From contig CAJJZP010000014.1 in assembly GCA_905197665.1 (NCBI GenBank), positions 1 through 64,000 on the forward strand: DNA of 64,000 nt, given 5' to 3'. The stretch's first letter is position 1. The number at the start of each line of letters is the position of its first letter. Source of the DNA: an uncultured Collinsella sp. GTDB lineage: Bacteria > Actinomycetota > Coriobacteriia > Coriobacteriales > Coriobacteriaceae. Position numbers and translations under genes: made by a program. Below, piece after piece: positions 1 through 6,939 of this stretch. The notes under the pieces are model-generated. The model did no database searches, was not told the DNA's origin, and worked only from the letters and a program-made list of their open reading frames with translations.

Positions 1-1
1 A

Positions 2-67
2 AAGATCAAGTCGTCCTCGCAGACGCTCAAGCAGGAATACCTCGATACATACGAGGGAGATGAATGA
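2..67 (+). CDS. C-terminal end of an upstream gene (partial)
   Basis: An open frame enters from the left edge and ends at TGA 65-67, giving only the last 21 residues (KIKSSSQTLKQEYLDTYEGDE). The family cannot be told from this. The stop lies 1 nt before the likely start of the next gene at 69, and the GAGGGAG ribosome-binding site of that gene (53-59) is inside this frame. The two are therefore probably one operon with coupled translation. Confidence 0.45.
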   Translation, partial: KIKSSSQTLKQEYLDTYEGDE

Positions 68-68
68 C

Positions 69-497
69 ATGATAGGCAAGAGCTATGCAAAGATAGCGAT
101 TGTTGGCTCTGTACTTTGTCTTGCAATGGTTCTATGTGCATCATTTGCGAGGTATAGGTCCGAGCAATCGTTTATCGATGGCGCTGAGAACGGTTTTGGC
201 ATAGACGGGATGTATGTCAACGATGGCGCGACCAGGCCGTCTATGGCGATTCTTGCAGGCGAAGACATGGAATGGCAAATCTGTAATGGCGATGGCTCTT
301 GTCTGAGTGGTCGTTTGGCCGCAACGAGCGATCCGAATTCGTTCGATCTTCTCGACGATGATGGAGCGGATTGCGGTTCTGTTCACCTTTCATATGCATC
401 GCGAGACGGGATGGACGGCATTCTCTACGTCTCCCACGAAACTGGCGATTTCAAGATGCGCAGGACTAACCGGGTGCCGGCTTTTATCGAGGAGTGA
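69..497 (+). CDS. Small membrane-anchored or secreted protein, unknown family
   Basis: The protein has 142 residues from ATG 69. I chose this start over ATG 60 because the GAGGGAG site at 53-59 is 9 nt from 69 but touches 60. Residues ~6-26 form one hydrophobic segment (AKIAIVGSVLCLAMVLCASF) after a short basic end, so this is an uncleaved anchor or signal peptide. The rest is acidic and polar, with three cysteines (in QICNGDGSC and DDGADCGS) that could form disulfides outside the cell. No family is recognised. It probably shares an operon with the partial gene on its left, and a GC-rich hairpin follows its stop. Other eroded surface-protein genes nearby suggest an envelope role, which is inference. 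Confidence 0.6.
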   Translation: MIGKSYAKIAIVGSVLCLAMVLCASFARYRSEQSFIDGAENGFGIDGMYVNDGATRPSMAILAGEDMEWQICNGDGSCLSGRLAATSDPNSFDLLDDDGADCGSVHLSYASRDGMDGILYVSHETGDFKMRRTNRVPAFIEE

Positions 498-502
498 GAG
501 TT

Positions 503-531
503 CCCGGCGGCCTGCCGATCAGGCCGCCGGG
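503..531 (+). terminator. GC-rich hairpin after the small membrane protein
   Basis: A perfect 11-bp stem (CCCGGCGGCCT at 503-513 with AGGCCGCCGGG at 521-531) and a 7-nt loop lie 6 nt after the stop at 497. There is no T run, so it may be a weak or factor-assisted terminator or an RNA 3'-end stabiliser. Confidence 0.45.
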
Positions 532-540
532 CTATCGAGC

Positions 541-576
541 CCCGCATTCATCCGTACACGCACGGATGAATGCGGG
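541..576. repeat. 36-nt hairpin element, copy 1
   Basis: A perfect 15-bp inverted repeat (541-555 with 562-576) encloses a 6-nt loop, ACACGC. A clearly related 36-nt hairpin lies at 40031-40066. One stem position differs as a compensated change (G-C here, A-T there), which suggests that the fold is conserved. Function unknown; it resembles REP-type intergenic hairpins. Confidence 0.55.
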
Positions 577-602
577 AAGTGTCCGGATAAAGTTGATAAT
601 CA

Positions 603-935
603 AGGAAACAAAGCCGTTCTGCCTGGGACGGCTTTGGCCTGGACTTTAACTACAACATCGCAATCGACACTTATCAGCTCGCGCAACGCGCATGGCCAAA
701 TCTCGGACGCTGGTGCATGGAGGACCTTCGAGATTTACTGGACATCCAAAACGACGACGCACACCGCGTGCTCGCCGACAGCGAAGACGAGATGGCTGTC
801 TACAATGCGATCAGAAACGGTGTGAAGTCCGGAGAGCTTTCTGTGGAACCGCCGCGCCGTCGCGCGAGCCGACCGGGCAACCCGGGCAATCTGGTCCCGG
901 CTCTCCCGGTCGTATTCCTACGATATCGCCCCTAG
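603..935 (+). pseudogene. Remnant of a DnaQ-like (DEDDh) 3'-5' exonuclease
   Basis: One frame running to TAG 933-935 reads GFGLDFNYNIAIDTYQLAQR, then WPNLGRW, a short helix (EDLRDLLDIQ) and DAHRVLADSEDEMAVYNAI. These match the second half of a DNA polymerase III epsilon-type exonuclease: the IDTYQLAQ stretch and the H-x4-D (AHRVLAD) ExoIII motif. The N-terminal DxE motif is absent, there is no good start codon, and an 8-bp inverted repeat (610-635) lies within the leading part. I read it as a decayed gene fragment. The basic, proline-rich tail after ~840 is probably not ancestral protein. Family assignment is by motif only. Confidence 0.5.
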
Positions 936-947
936 ATCACCAATGTG

Positions 948-1187
948 TCAGATAAAGAATGAGGCAATGGCTATGATCACGCCTACGGCAGATGCAACGA
1001 CTGCGCCTTTTTTCCTCTCCTTTAGTCCGACGAATAGGGTTGCCGTAAAGTAAAGGGCGGAAATGCAGGCTATGGCAAGCGAAACGAGTTCCTTGGGCGG
1101 TTTCAGCAAGAGGTCGCTAGCAAAGAGTAATGCAAGCAGGGCAAAGCCGATTGTGGTCAAGTATCTCGATTGATTTTGCGACAACAT
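948..1187 (-). CDS. Small membrane protein with three TM helices
   Basis: The protein has 79 residues. ATG 1185-1187 is preceded by GAAAGGAAG at a good distance. Three hydrophobic stretches fill most of it (residues ~11-28, 35-53 and 61-79), with a KERKKG loop between the second and third. This fits a small integral membrane protein of the type common as accessory or immunity-like genes. No family is recognised. It lies downstream of the frameshifted secreted-protein gene at 1308-1606 on the same strand. Confidence 0.55.
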   Translation of the reverse strand: MLSQNQSRYLTTIGFALLALLFASDLLLKPPKELVSLAIACISALYFTATLFVGLKERKKGAVVASAVGVIIAIASFFI

Positions 1188-1307
1188 GGCAACTTCCTTT
1201 CAGAACATGCAAGTGAAAAGTCGGTACGATGTCATTGCGGTTGCAAAAAAGCCGCCGCTAGGACCGGTTGTCACGAGACCGGCGATAACTTCAGCGGTGC
1301 CAGCAAG

Positions 1308-1606
1308 CTAGAGATCGCGCAGGCAAGCCTCCTCCTTCGTGTTCAGCGTGACCTTGTGAGGGACGGTGCGGTTATTTGCAGATCCGTGAGAATCGCACCA
1401 CGCCTTGGAATATGAATCCGTGCAGCGCCCGCGCTCAAAAAAAGGGATATATCGTACTTTTCGTCGTAGTTGTCTCCGACGTAGATCTCGCTGCTCTCGG
1501 CGGGAGATCCCTCGTCGGCATGGGCTGCCGCAACGGGCACAAATGGTGTCATGACAAGGGAGAGGCAAAGAGCTGCTGAGACGATGGAGGGCAGGCATTT
1601 CTTCAT
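1308..1606 (-). pseudogene. Secreted protein with a signal peptide, frameshifted at a 7-A tract
   Basis: From ATG 1606 the frame starts with a clear signal peptide (MKKCLPSIVSAALCLSLVM, cleavage probably after AHA) and a mature start DEGSPAESSEIYVGDNYD. At a run of seven A (plus strand 1437-1443) the frame turns into unlikely sequence and stops at 1343. One more base in the run would give SLFFERGRCTDSYSKAWC and then NRTVPHKVTLNTKEEACLRD, ending at 1308, which reads like ordinary protein. So the gene is either frameshifted or slips at the tract. Three extra cysteines would lie in the restored part. No family is recognised. The exported product and the neighbouring TM protein suggest an envelope function. 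Confidence 0.5.
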
Positions 1607-1635
1607 GGCTGGCTCCTTAATCTGGCCTTTGATAG

Positions 1636-1911
1636 TTACTTGATGTCGCCTCCTTCCGCTTTATATCCGTTGTATTTGGCGTATTTCTTTAATAAGGCAA
1701 GAGGTTCTTCCTCTCCTTCGGATAAGCCGATGATGTTTCCTTGATCATCCAGTATGAATACGGACGGAATATGCTCAAGTTCATATTCGTCATACACGGT
1801 ATTATCTTAATCTATGTATATGGGAAAGTCTCCTTCATGGACCGAGGCTTCGTTTTGAAACGGGATACCGCTTCGATTCGTTCCGGACGCGGATGTGGAC
1901 GTAACTGGTCT
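1636..1911 (-). pseudogene. Thioredoxin-like protein remnant
   Basis: Reading the minus strand, the last part gives DNTVYDEYELEHIPSVFILD, then DQGNIIGLSEGEE, LALLKKYAKYNGY and a stop at 1636-1638. The xIPSVFILDxxGNIIG pattern is the cis-proline strand and following beta-hairpin of TlpA/thioredoxin-fold proteins. Upstream, another frame gives FQNEASVHEGDFPIYID followed by a stop, so at least one indel or stop breaks the gene near 1805. The CxxC active-site region is not seen. It was probably an extracytoplasmic redox protein. Confidence 0.5.
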
Positions 1912-2098
1912 CGGTGCCAAGTGCGATTTCAGTGACGTATATGACTAAACGGGAATGTTTGAGCAGTGCCGGAGTCTTCATCTGGATTGTTCCGACTGAA
2001 ACGTCAGCCCGAATACACTGCATGGCAACTCCAACAAGAATGCCCCCGGCGTAATCCTTCCCAAGGCACGGCAATAGCCAAGTTCAAGTGAACGCATA

Positions 2099-2130
2099 AA
2101 GGTGGCTCCCGATGGTTCGGAAGCCACCTT
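2099..2130 (-). terminator. Terminator after the zinc-ribbon/DUF6273 gene
   Basis: A 9-bp stem (AAGGTGGCT at 2099-2107 with AGCCACCTT at 2122-2130) is followed on the minus strand by TTT. It lies 29 nt past the stop at 2160 and fits an intrinsic terminator for the two-gene unit 3829-2160. Confidence 0.6.
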
Positions 2131-2159
2131 CACAATTTAACCGATGGAAAAATCGATTG

Positions 2160-3578
2160 CTAATTCAATTTGACCCAGATGGCTGGGCGAACTCCGAGAG
2201 TCGAATCCTGCGTGCTGCCGAGGTCGCCGCAGGAGATGCCACCTTCTTCGTCAATGTAACTAGTCAAGGGTTGACCGGCGTAGTAGGCCCCATATGAATC
2301 GTCTTCGCATTTCTCTATATCGGAAGCCCACCATGCCTCGGGGACGTCCGTGCCGGCTAGAGTCGCGTACATATTATCCTCGCTAAGGTAATCGCTCCAG
2401 GAGTCTAGAATCGTTACGTCGCCTGCTAAAATCCCGCGCTCGGCATCGTTGAAGGCGTATTCTTTGAAGGGTCCGTTCAGATACCTATACAGCGAGCTTG
2501 ACTTGAAGTCCCATACGTCTCCATTCTCGCTGAATTCCATCTCATCGATGCAATGCTCGGTCATGAGGAGAGCCCTGTCGCCCTCCTTGTGGAGGACTAT
2601 CCATTCAATCGGTTGGCCCTCGATATCCTTTCCTGTATAAGCCGAGAGCTCGCCCGAATATGTTCCCAGTTCGACGGTCTGCTCAATCGCGACGCTTTCG
2701 ATTTTCTCCTGCTCCGCCTTCATGTCCGCCCTTGCTTCGAGCATGGACGGCAGGGGCGAGATGGCGACCATGACGGCAAGCAGGACGATGCCCGCGACAG
2801 CCGCGACGGCTATTTTCTTCCTCCTTTTGGAGAGGTTCGCAATCTTCGCGCCGGCCTCTCTTGCCTTCTCGCCCGAGTCCCCGTATCCCTGCTCGGCCAG
2901 CCTCTCGAGGCTTTCCTTTGCGGCCTCAGCTTCCTTCCTGTTGCCCTTCTCGAGTATCGCGACGCTCGTCTTGTAGACCCTGTCCCTTCTGGATTCATCC
3001 AGGAACGCGGCATCTTCCAGATCCGCCAGTTTCTCGCGCACGGCGCCGCAGTTCCAGCAGGTTCCGCGCTTGAGGTTCACCGCCCCGCAGCCGCACTGCC
3101 ACCATCCCTCGTGCTCGGAATGGACACCCGAGCATTTGCAGGCATCGGCGCCCATCTCGGAGAGCAGGACATCGCGTTCCGACTCCTCGATTCCGTTGAG
3201 CGCGAGTGGCGCGGGGTTATCGATGTCGACCGGGTCGTCGAAGGACGTCTCGCAGTCCGCTCGGGTCACAACGGCACGCGAGCCGGTGATAACAGACAGC
3301 TTGATTCTCACCGCCTTGGGCCTGAGCACCTCGCCGGCGGGCAGGTCGGCATCTAGGAGCGAGAAGTCGACGTTCTCCGTCTCCCCTCCCTCGCCCTCGA
3401 GCCCGACCGTGAACTCTATGCGGCTGATGGGTTTCGTCGATACGTTGACGATCTTTGTCTGGAGGAAGCAAGCTCCCGTCTCGGTGTCCCTGGAGACCTG
3501 GACGGCCAGTACCCTGACGGGGCAGAGTTCCTGCCAGGAGGGGTTGGCGTCGCGGTAGACGATCTTGTACTTTGACAT
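2160..3578 (-). CDS. Zinc-ribbon membrane protein with a C-terminal DUF6273-like domain
   Basis: The protein has 472 residues. Residues 1-130 form a beta-rich cytoplasmic domain. A zinc ribbon follows at ~160-178 (WWQCGCGAVNLKRGTCWNCG, with CxC and CxxC pairs), then a charged helical segment and one TM helix at ~256-275 after the basic SKRRKK. The external part carries a C-terminal domain with IEWIVLHKEGDRALLMTEH, a SWSDYLS segment and the ending GVRPAIWVKL, which is the typical pattern of DUF6273 (a C-type-lectin/FGE-like fold). It starts 2 nt after the small TM gene at 3581, so the two form an operon. The divergent prepilin at 4080 has the same kind of terminal domain, which suggests a link between them; that is inference. 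Function unknown. Confidence 0.65.
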   Translation of the reverse strand: MSKYKIVYRDANPSWQELCPVRVLAVQVSRDTETGACFLQTKIVNVSTKPISRIEFTVGLEGEGGETENVDFSLLDADLPAGEVLRPKAVRIKLSVITGSRAVVTRADCETSFDDPVDIDNPAPLALNGIEESERDVLLSEMGADACKCSGVHSEHEGWWQCGCGAVNLKRGTCWNCGAVREKLADLEDAAFLDESRRDRVYKTSVAILEKGNRKEAEAAKESLERLAEQGYGDSGEKAREAGAKIANLSKRRKKIAVAAVAGIVLLAVMVAISPLPSMLEARADMKAEQEKIESVAIEQTVELGTYSGELSAYTGKDIEGQPIEWIVLHKEGDRALLMTEHCIDEMEFSENGDVWDFKSSSLYRYLNGPFKEYAFNDAERGILAGDVTILDSWSDYLSEDNMYATLAGTDVPEAWWASDIEKCEDDSYGAYYAGQPLTSYIDEEGGISCGDLGSTQDSTLGVRPAIWVKLN

Positions 3579-3580
3579 GT

Positions 3581-3829
3581 CTACACCTCGGGCAGGGCGT
3601 CTTCATCCGTTTTTGCGCTGGGCGCCGGCGCAGCTCGGTCTGGCAGTGCGCAGACGATCAGGCCGACCATGAGCGCCGTGCCGAAAAGGCCGATGAACCA
3701 GAGGATTCCCGCGTCATTGGTGTAATGCCCCTTGGCCCTGGCAATCTTAACGAGCTCCGCCACGCCGCAGATGTTGGCGGCGATCGCCAGGAGAGGCAGG
3801 AAGAAGATTATCAGCTCCATAGTTCTCAT
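3581..3829 (-). CDS. Small two-TM membrane protein
   Basis: The protein has 82 residues from ATG 3827-3829. This start has GAAAGGA upstream at a good distance and is preferred to the longer frame from 3865. There are two TM helices (residues ~5-24 and ~40-60), a short basic loop (KIARAKGHY) and a proline- and acid-rich tail. It ends 2 nt before the zinc-ribbon/DUF6273 gene and is probably its partner. The family is not recognised; the layout resembles small PLDc_N-like membrane proteins, but I cannot show homology. Confidence 0.6.
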   Translation of the reverse strand: MRTMELIIFFLPLLAIAANICGVAELVKIARAKGHYTNDAGILWFIGLFGTALMVGLIVCALPDRAAPAPSAKTDEDALPEV

Positions 3830-3915
3830 TTTCGGTCCTTTCTTCTCGGCCGCCAGCTTCGACACCGGCGGTCATCCGTCACTTCCGATAACACCAATTC
3901 TACTGTCCTCACCTG

Positions 3916-3939
3916 CGAATTTGTTGAGCAACAAATTCG
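3916..3939. promoter_or_regulatory. 24-bp palindrome upstream of the prepilin gene
   Basis: A perfect 11-bp inverted repeat (CGAATTTGTTG, AG, CAACAAATTCG) is centred near 3927.5. Its core TGTTGAGCAACA recurs exactly at 54873-54884, upstream of the polysaccharide operon. It lies just before a possible promoter (3953-3980), where an activator site would be expected. It could instead fold as an RNA hairpin. Confidence 0.45.
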
Positions 3940-3952
3940 ATTGAGTGAGCGG

Positions 3953-3980
3953 TTGATTGCGCCGCGAAGGCGTTTAGTTA
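3953..3980 (+). promoter_or_regulatory. Possible promoter of the prepilin gene
   Basis: TTGATT (3953-3958) and TAGTTA (3975-3980) are 16 bp apart, giving a predicted transcription start near 3987, about 90 nt before the start codons. This is a weak consensus match and is judged mainly by position. Confidence 0.3.
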
Positions 3981-4079
3981 ATTACGTTTGCCGCTGCGGC
4001 AAGACCGATGCAGAAATCTGAAATAGCCCTACGCTCGGCGATGTATCTACAAACCCTGAGCGAAGGGAGCCGCAAATGC

Positions 4080-5030
4080 ATGCAGCGGCAATTAACCTTC
4101 GGGGGGGGGGTATCTCCTAGGAGAACCCGCCTCCAAGGCCAATCTATCATCGAGTACGTCCTGATCATCGCCATCATCGGCCTGGTGATCGTGTTCGCGG
4201 GACCCGGCGTGGCGGGGGCCATCCGCAACCAGTTCAACCTGGTCGGCAACACGGTGAGCAACGGGACGACCGGCGGGGTCGAGGGCGGCGCAACCGGCGG
4301 CGGCTCTGCGGGAGCCGATTCCGCGACCGTCCAGGCGGCTGTCGCCAAGGACGCGAAGGACTGGACGCTCGACGAGCAGGAGGCCGTGGCCGAGGACATC
4401 GCCGCCAAGGGCGAGGCGTCGCCGGCGTACGCAAAGGCGAAGGCCGCGATGGACGCGGGGACGAAGTTCTCGATGAAGTTGACGAACGGCAAGACGCTCG
4501 AGTATCGCATCATCGGTATCAACCACGATGACCTCAGGGACGGCTCCGGTAAGGCTGGGCTCACGTTCGAGGTAACCAACACTGCCATGGACGAGCAGCG
4601 AATGAACGCCACGAGCACCAATGCCGGCGGCTGGGAGAAATCGGAGATCCGCGGCCGCCTCAATTCCGGTGACCTCTGGTCGCTCCTACCGATCGAACTC
4701 CAGTCCAAGGCGAAGGCCGTCACGAAGATGACCGATAACAAGGGTGGTGGCAGTGCCAGCGCCCCATCGGCCACGACCGATAAAGTCTTCCTGCTCTCGA
4801 TGACCGAGATCTACGGAGACCGCCAGACCGACGGTACCCAGTACGAGTACTACAAATCCAAGGGCGTGACGTACTCGAACCATTCAGGGGTGTCGTCGAG
4901 CTTTTATCACTGGACGCGCTCCGTGGATCCGAGCGGCTCCGCGTACTTCCGCTGTATCTATAGCAACGGTAACTATAACGACTACGGCGCGACGTACTCG
5001 TATTGCATATGCCTCGCCTGGTGTTTTTAA
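4080..5030 (+). CDS. Type IV/Flp-like prepilin with a variable-looking DUF6273 C terminus
   Basis: The protein has 316 residues from ATG 4080. A short basic leader leads to GQSIIEYVLIIAIIGLVIVF, a class III-type prepilin signal: cleavage by a prepilin peptidase is expected after G, E5 is the conserved glutamate, and the hydrophobic helix drives pilus assembly. A Gly/Thr/Ser linker (NTVSNGTTGGVEGG) and an Ala-rich helix follow. The C-terminal domain is DUF6273-like (TLEYRIIGINHDD, EIRGRLNSGDLWSLLP, VFLLSMTEIYG, HWTRSVDPSGSAYFRC) and ends in CICLAWCF. A 10-G tract (4101-4110) lies in the leader. ATG 4076 is in another frame and has better spacing from AAGGGAG (4063-4069), so tract length decides which ATG makes pilin. 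A strong terminator follows. No prepilin peptidase or tad ATPase gene is in the window. Confidence 0.8.
   Translation: MQRQLTFGGGVSPRRTRLQGQSIIEYVLIIAIIGLVIVFAGPGVAGAIRNQFNLVGNTVSNGTTGGVEGGATGGGSAGADSATVQAAVAKDAKDWTLDEQEAVAEDIAAKGEASPAYAKAKAAMDAGTKFSMKLTNGKTLEYRIIGINHDDLRDGSGKAGLTFEVTNTAMDEQRMNATSTNAGGWEKSEIRGRLNSGDLWSLLPIELQSKAKAVTKMTDNKGGGSASAPSATTDKVFLLSMTEIYGDRQTDGTQYEYYKSKGVTYSNHSGVSSSFYHWTRSVDPSGSAYFRCIYSNGNYNDYGATYSYCICLAWCF
4101..4110 (+). repeat. 10-G homopolymer tract in the prepilin leader
   Basis: With 10 G the pilin frame is open from ATG 4080. With 9 or 12 G it would be open from ATG 4076. With 11 G neither ATG reads through. This is the classic architecture for slipped-strand phase variation. 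The length could also be a sequencing error. Confidence 0.7.
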
Positions 5031-5032
5031 CC

Positions 5033-5063
5033 TGTCTTCTAGCTTGTCTTCTAGTTTGTCTAG
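5033..5063 (+). repeat. Short tandem repeat after the prepilin stop
   Basis: A 12-bp unit of the form TGTCTTCTAGYT is repeated about 2.6 times directly after the stop codon at 5030 and before the terminator. Role unknown. Confidence 0.5.
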
Positions 5064-5065
5064 TG

Positions 5066-5100
5066 AAAGGCCCGTGCAATCCTGCGCGGGCCTTTCTTTT
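5066..5100 (+). terminator. Strong intrinsic terminator of the prepilin gene
   Basis: A 12-bp stem (5066-5077 with 5084-5095, one G-T pair), a 6-nt loop and a trailing CTTTT fit an intrinsic terminator 36 nt after the stop codon. Confidence 0.8.
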
Positions 5101-5520
5101 GGCGATTACTTGAACAATTTGAGGTTCATGGTACAAAGGTAGTCGGTTCGAGGAAAAAGGGGTCGTACTGCGCCTCTCAGAGCGCCTGCCGCACTTCACC
5201 TCTATTACCTCTGCGGCGCCCTCGTATAGGGCCCATCCCGCTTGCCGTTTCGTTGCAACCGCTCACTTGTCCACCGGTCAAGTGAACTACTGGAATAAAT
5301 ACAGCGACACGCTTGTCCGTTACAGTCGCTATATCTGTGTAAATCGCCGCGATAAATACAGCCCGTACTCGGCTGTATACCAGCTACGCGTATGTAGATT
5401 CATATCGCGTTAATAAATCGGCTCAAGCGCGTGCAAAACGCGCAAGTAGCCGCAAAAGGCGAATATCGCGTAGGTAGATTTTTAGCACCCTGTTGCTTAA
5501 TCAAAATTAAGCAATTGCTT
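5101..5520. other. AT-rich intergenic region with short repeats
   Basis: No gene is supported in this ~420-bp stretch. It contains near-identical 14-mers CGCGTATGTAGATT (5387-5400) and CGCGTAGGTAGATT (5467-5480), each next to ATATCGCG. It also contains a 7-bp hairpin at 5495-5512 overlapping the palindrome TTAAGCAATTGCTTAA (5507-5522). On the minus strand a short frame near 5200-5110 ends EAQYDPFFLEPTTFVP and may be a decayed protein end. The repeats look like protein-binding sites, but no origin genes are near. Confidence 0.35.
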
Positions 5521-5555
5521 AAAACAAAAAAGGTCAGGCACTAGGTGCCTGACCT
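5521..5555 (-). terminator. Terminator of tRNA-Pro
   Basis: An 11-bp stem (5531-5541 with 5545-5555) with a TAG loop is followed on the minus strand by a T-rich run (complement of 5521-5530). It lies 10 nt past the tRNA 3' end. Confidence 0.75.
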
Positions 5556-5564
5556 GCAAACTTC

Positions 5565-5641
<77 letters not shown>

Positions 5642-5721
5642 AAGCTTTTGTTTGTTGCTCTGCTCTCGCTCGCAACAGGGAGTATATTAACCCGAAACTT
5701 TGCCCTTGTGCAAGAACTTTT

Positions 5722-6939
5722 TTAAATATTTTGAAGCAAGTCCAAAATTGTATCTGCAAGCTGGGGTTTTGTTAGTACGGGAAGTTCTTGCGTACCCGCT
5801 TTGCTCACGATCCAGGCCTTGTTGGTATCGGTTCCGAAGCCTGAATCAGCGCGCGAGACATCGTTGGCGATGATCGCATCGCAACCCTTACGGGCAAGTT
5901 TGCGCTGTGCGTACTCCACGACGTTATCGGTCTCGGCCGCAAAGCCGATCACGCACCGCTCTCCCTTTTGGCGTGAAAGCTCGGCCAAAATATCGATCGT
6001 CTCGACCAGTTCGATGTGGTCCAGGCGCTCGTTGGCCTTTTTGAGTTTGTGGTCCGCAGGGGCGGCAGGCGTGTAGTCGGCGACGGCGGCCGCGCAAATG
6101 GCCGCATCGGCCGTCTGAAAGGCGCTCAGAGCCGCCTGCAGCATATCTGCTGCGGTCTGCACGCGCACACACTCCACGCCGCGGCCCACGTCGAGCGATG
6201 TCGGCCCCAGCACAAGCGTGACCGCAGCGCCGCGGCGAGCGGCCTCCCCCGCCAGGGCGATGCCCATCTTGCCCGAAGACCGGTTGCCAATGAAGCGCAC
6301 AGGGTCAATCGGCTCGTGCGTGGGGCCGGCGGTAATCACGACGCGCTTGCCCGCCAGGTCTTGCGGGACGGGGTTGAGCACCTCGCAGACGGCCTCGACG
6401 ATGCCCTCGGGCTCGCTCATGCGTCCCGTGTCCACGTCACCGCAGGCAAGGTAGCCGCTGCCGGGCCCCACCACGTGGACACCGCGCTCGCGCAGCGTGG
6501 CCATATTGGCCTGCGTCGCCGGCGCCTTCCACATACCGTTGTTCATGGCGGGTGCGACCACGATGGGTCGCGGTGTGGCAAGCAGCGTGGTGGAGATGAG
6601 GTCGTCGGCGATACCGTTTGCCATCTTGGCGATGATATTGGCCGTCGCGGGCGCCACGGCCACCAAATCGGGCTCCTGCGCCAGCGAAATATGGTGGATG
6701 GGGTCGGAGGGGTCGTCGAATAGCCCAACCGCGACCGGCTCATTGGTGAGCGCGCGGAAGGTGAGCGGCCCCACAAACTCAGTGGCATGCTCGCTCATGA
6801 CGACCTTGACGTGCGCGCCGCGCTTTTGGAGCAGGCGCACGATATTGCACGACTTATAGGCGGCGATCCCGCCGGTAATGCCCAGCAGGATCGTTTTTCC
6901 CTCAAGTTGCATTGTATTGTTGGATGCCGCCGTCATCAT
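5722..6939 (-). CDS. coaBC: Bifunctional phosphopantothenoylcysteine decarboxylase/phosphopantothenate-cysteine ligase
   Basis: The protein has 405 residues, normal for CoaBC. It makes 4'-phosphopantetheine in coenzyme A synthesis: the CoaB half couples cysteine to 4'-phosphopantothenate with CTP, and the CoaC half decarboxylates the product with FMN. The N-terminal flavoprotein domain has GITGGIAAYK (~20-29), the active histidine in IHHIS (~82), APATAN (~97-101) and the substrate-flap cysteine in YLACGDVDTGRM (~166). The ligase half begins near 195 and has ITAGPTHEPIDPVR and FIGNRSSGKMG (~216-226). ATG 6937-6939 directly follows the stop of the zinc-ribbon gene, with AAGGAAG upstream. It is the last gene of a minus-strand run, 80 nt before the tRNA-Pro region. 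Confidence 0.95.
   Translation of the reverse strand: MMTAASNNTMQLEGKTILLGITGGIAAYKSCNIVRLLQKRGAHVKVVMSEHATEFVGPLTFRALTNEPVAVGLFDDPSDPIHHISLAQEPDLVAVAPATANIIAKMANGIADDLISTTLLATPRPIVVAPAMNNGMWKAPATQANMATLRERGVHVVGPGSGYLACGDVDTGRMSEPEGIVEAVCEVLNPVPQDLAGKRVVITAGPTHEPIDPVRFIGNRSSGKMGIALAGEAARRGAAVTLVLGPTSLDVGRGVECVRVQTAADMLQAALSAFQTADAAICAAAVADYTPAAPADHKLKKANERLDHIELVETIDILAELSRQKGERCVIGFAAETDNVVEYAQRKLARKGCDAIIANDVSRADSGFGTDTNKAWIVSKAGTQELPVLTKPQLADTILDLLQNI

Noticed and set aside
1211..1307. In-frame stretch after the stop at 1308 that reads like a small bacteriocin (AGTAEVIAGLVTTGPSGG)
   Set aside because: It lacks a start codon, follows a stop codon, and no modification or transport genes are near.
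4870..5030. A complete diversity-generating retroelement
   Set aside because: No reverse transcriptase, template repeat or accessory gene is seen in the window, so only the variable-looking C terminus is reported.
5387..5480. Iteron-like origin of replication
   Set aside because: Only two 14-bp repeats are present, with no replication gene nearby.
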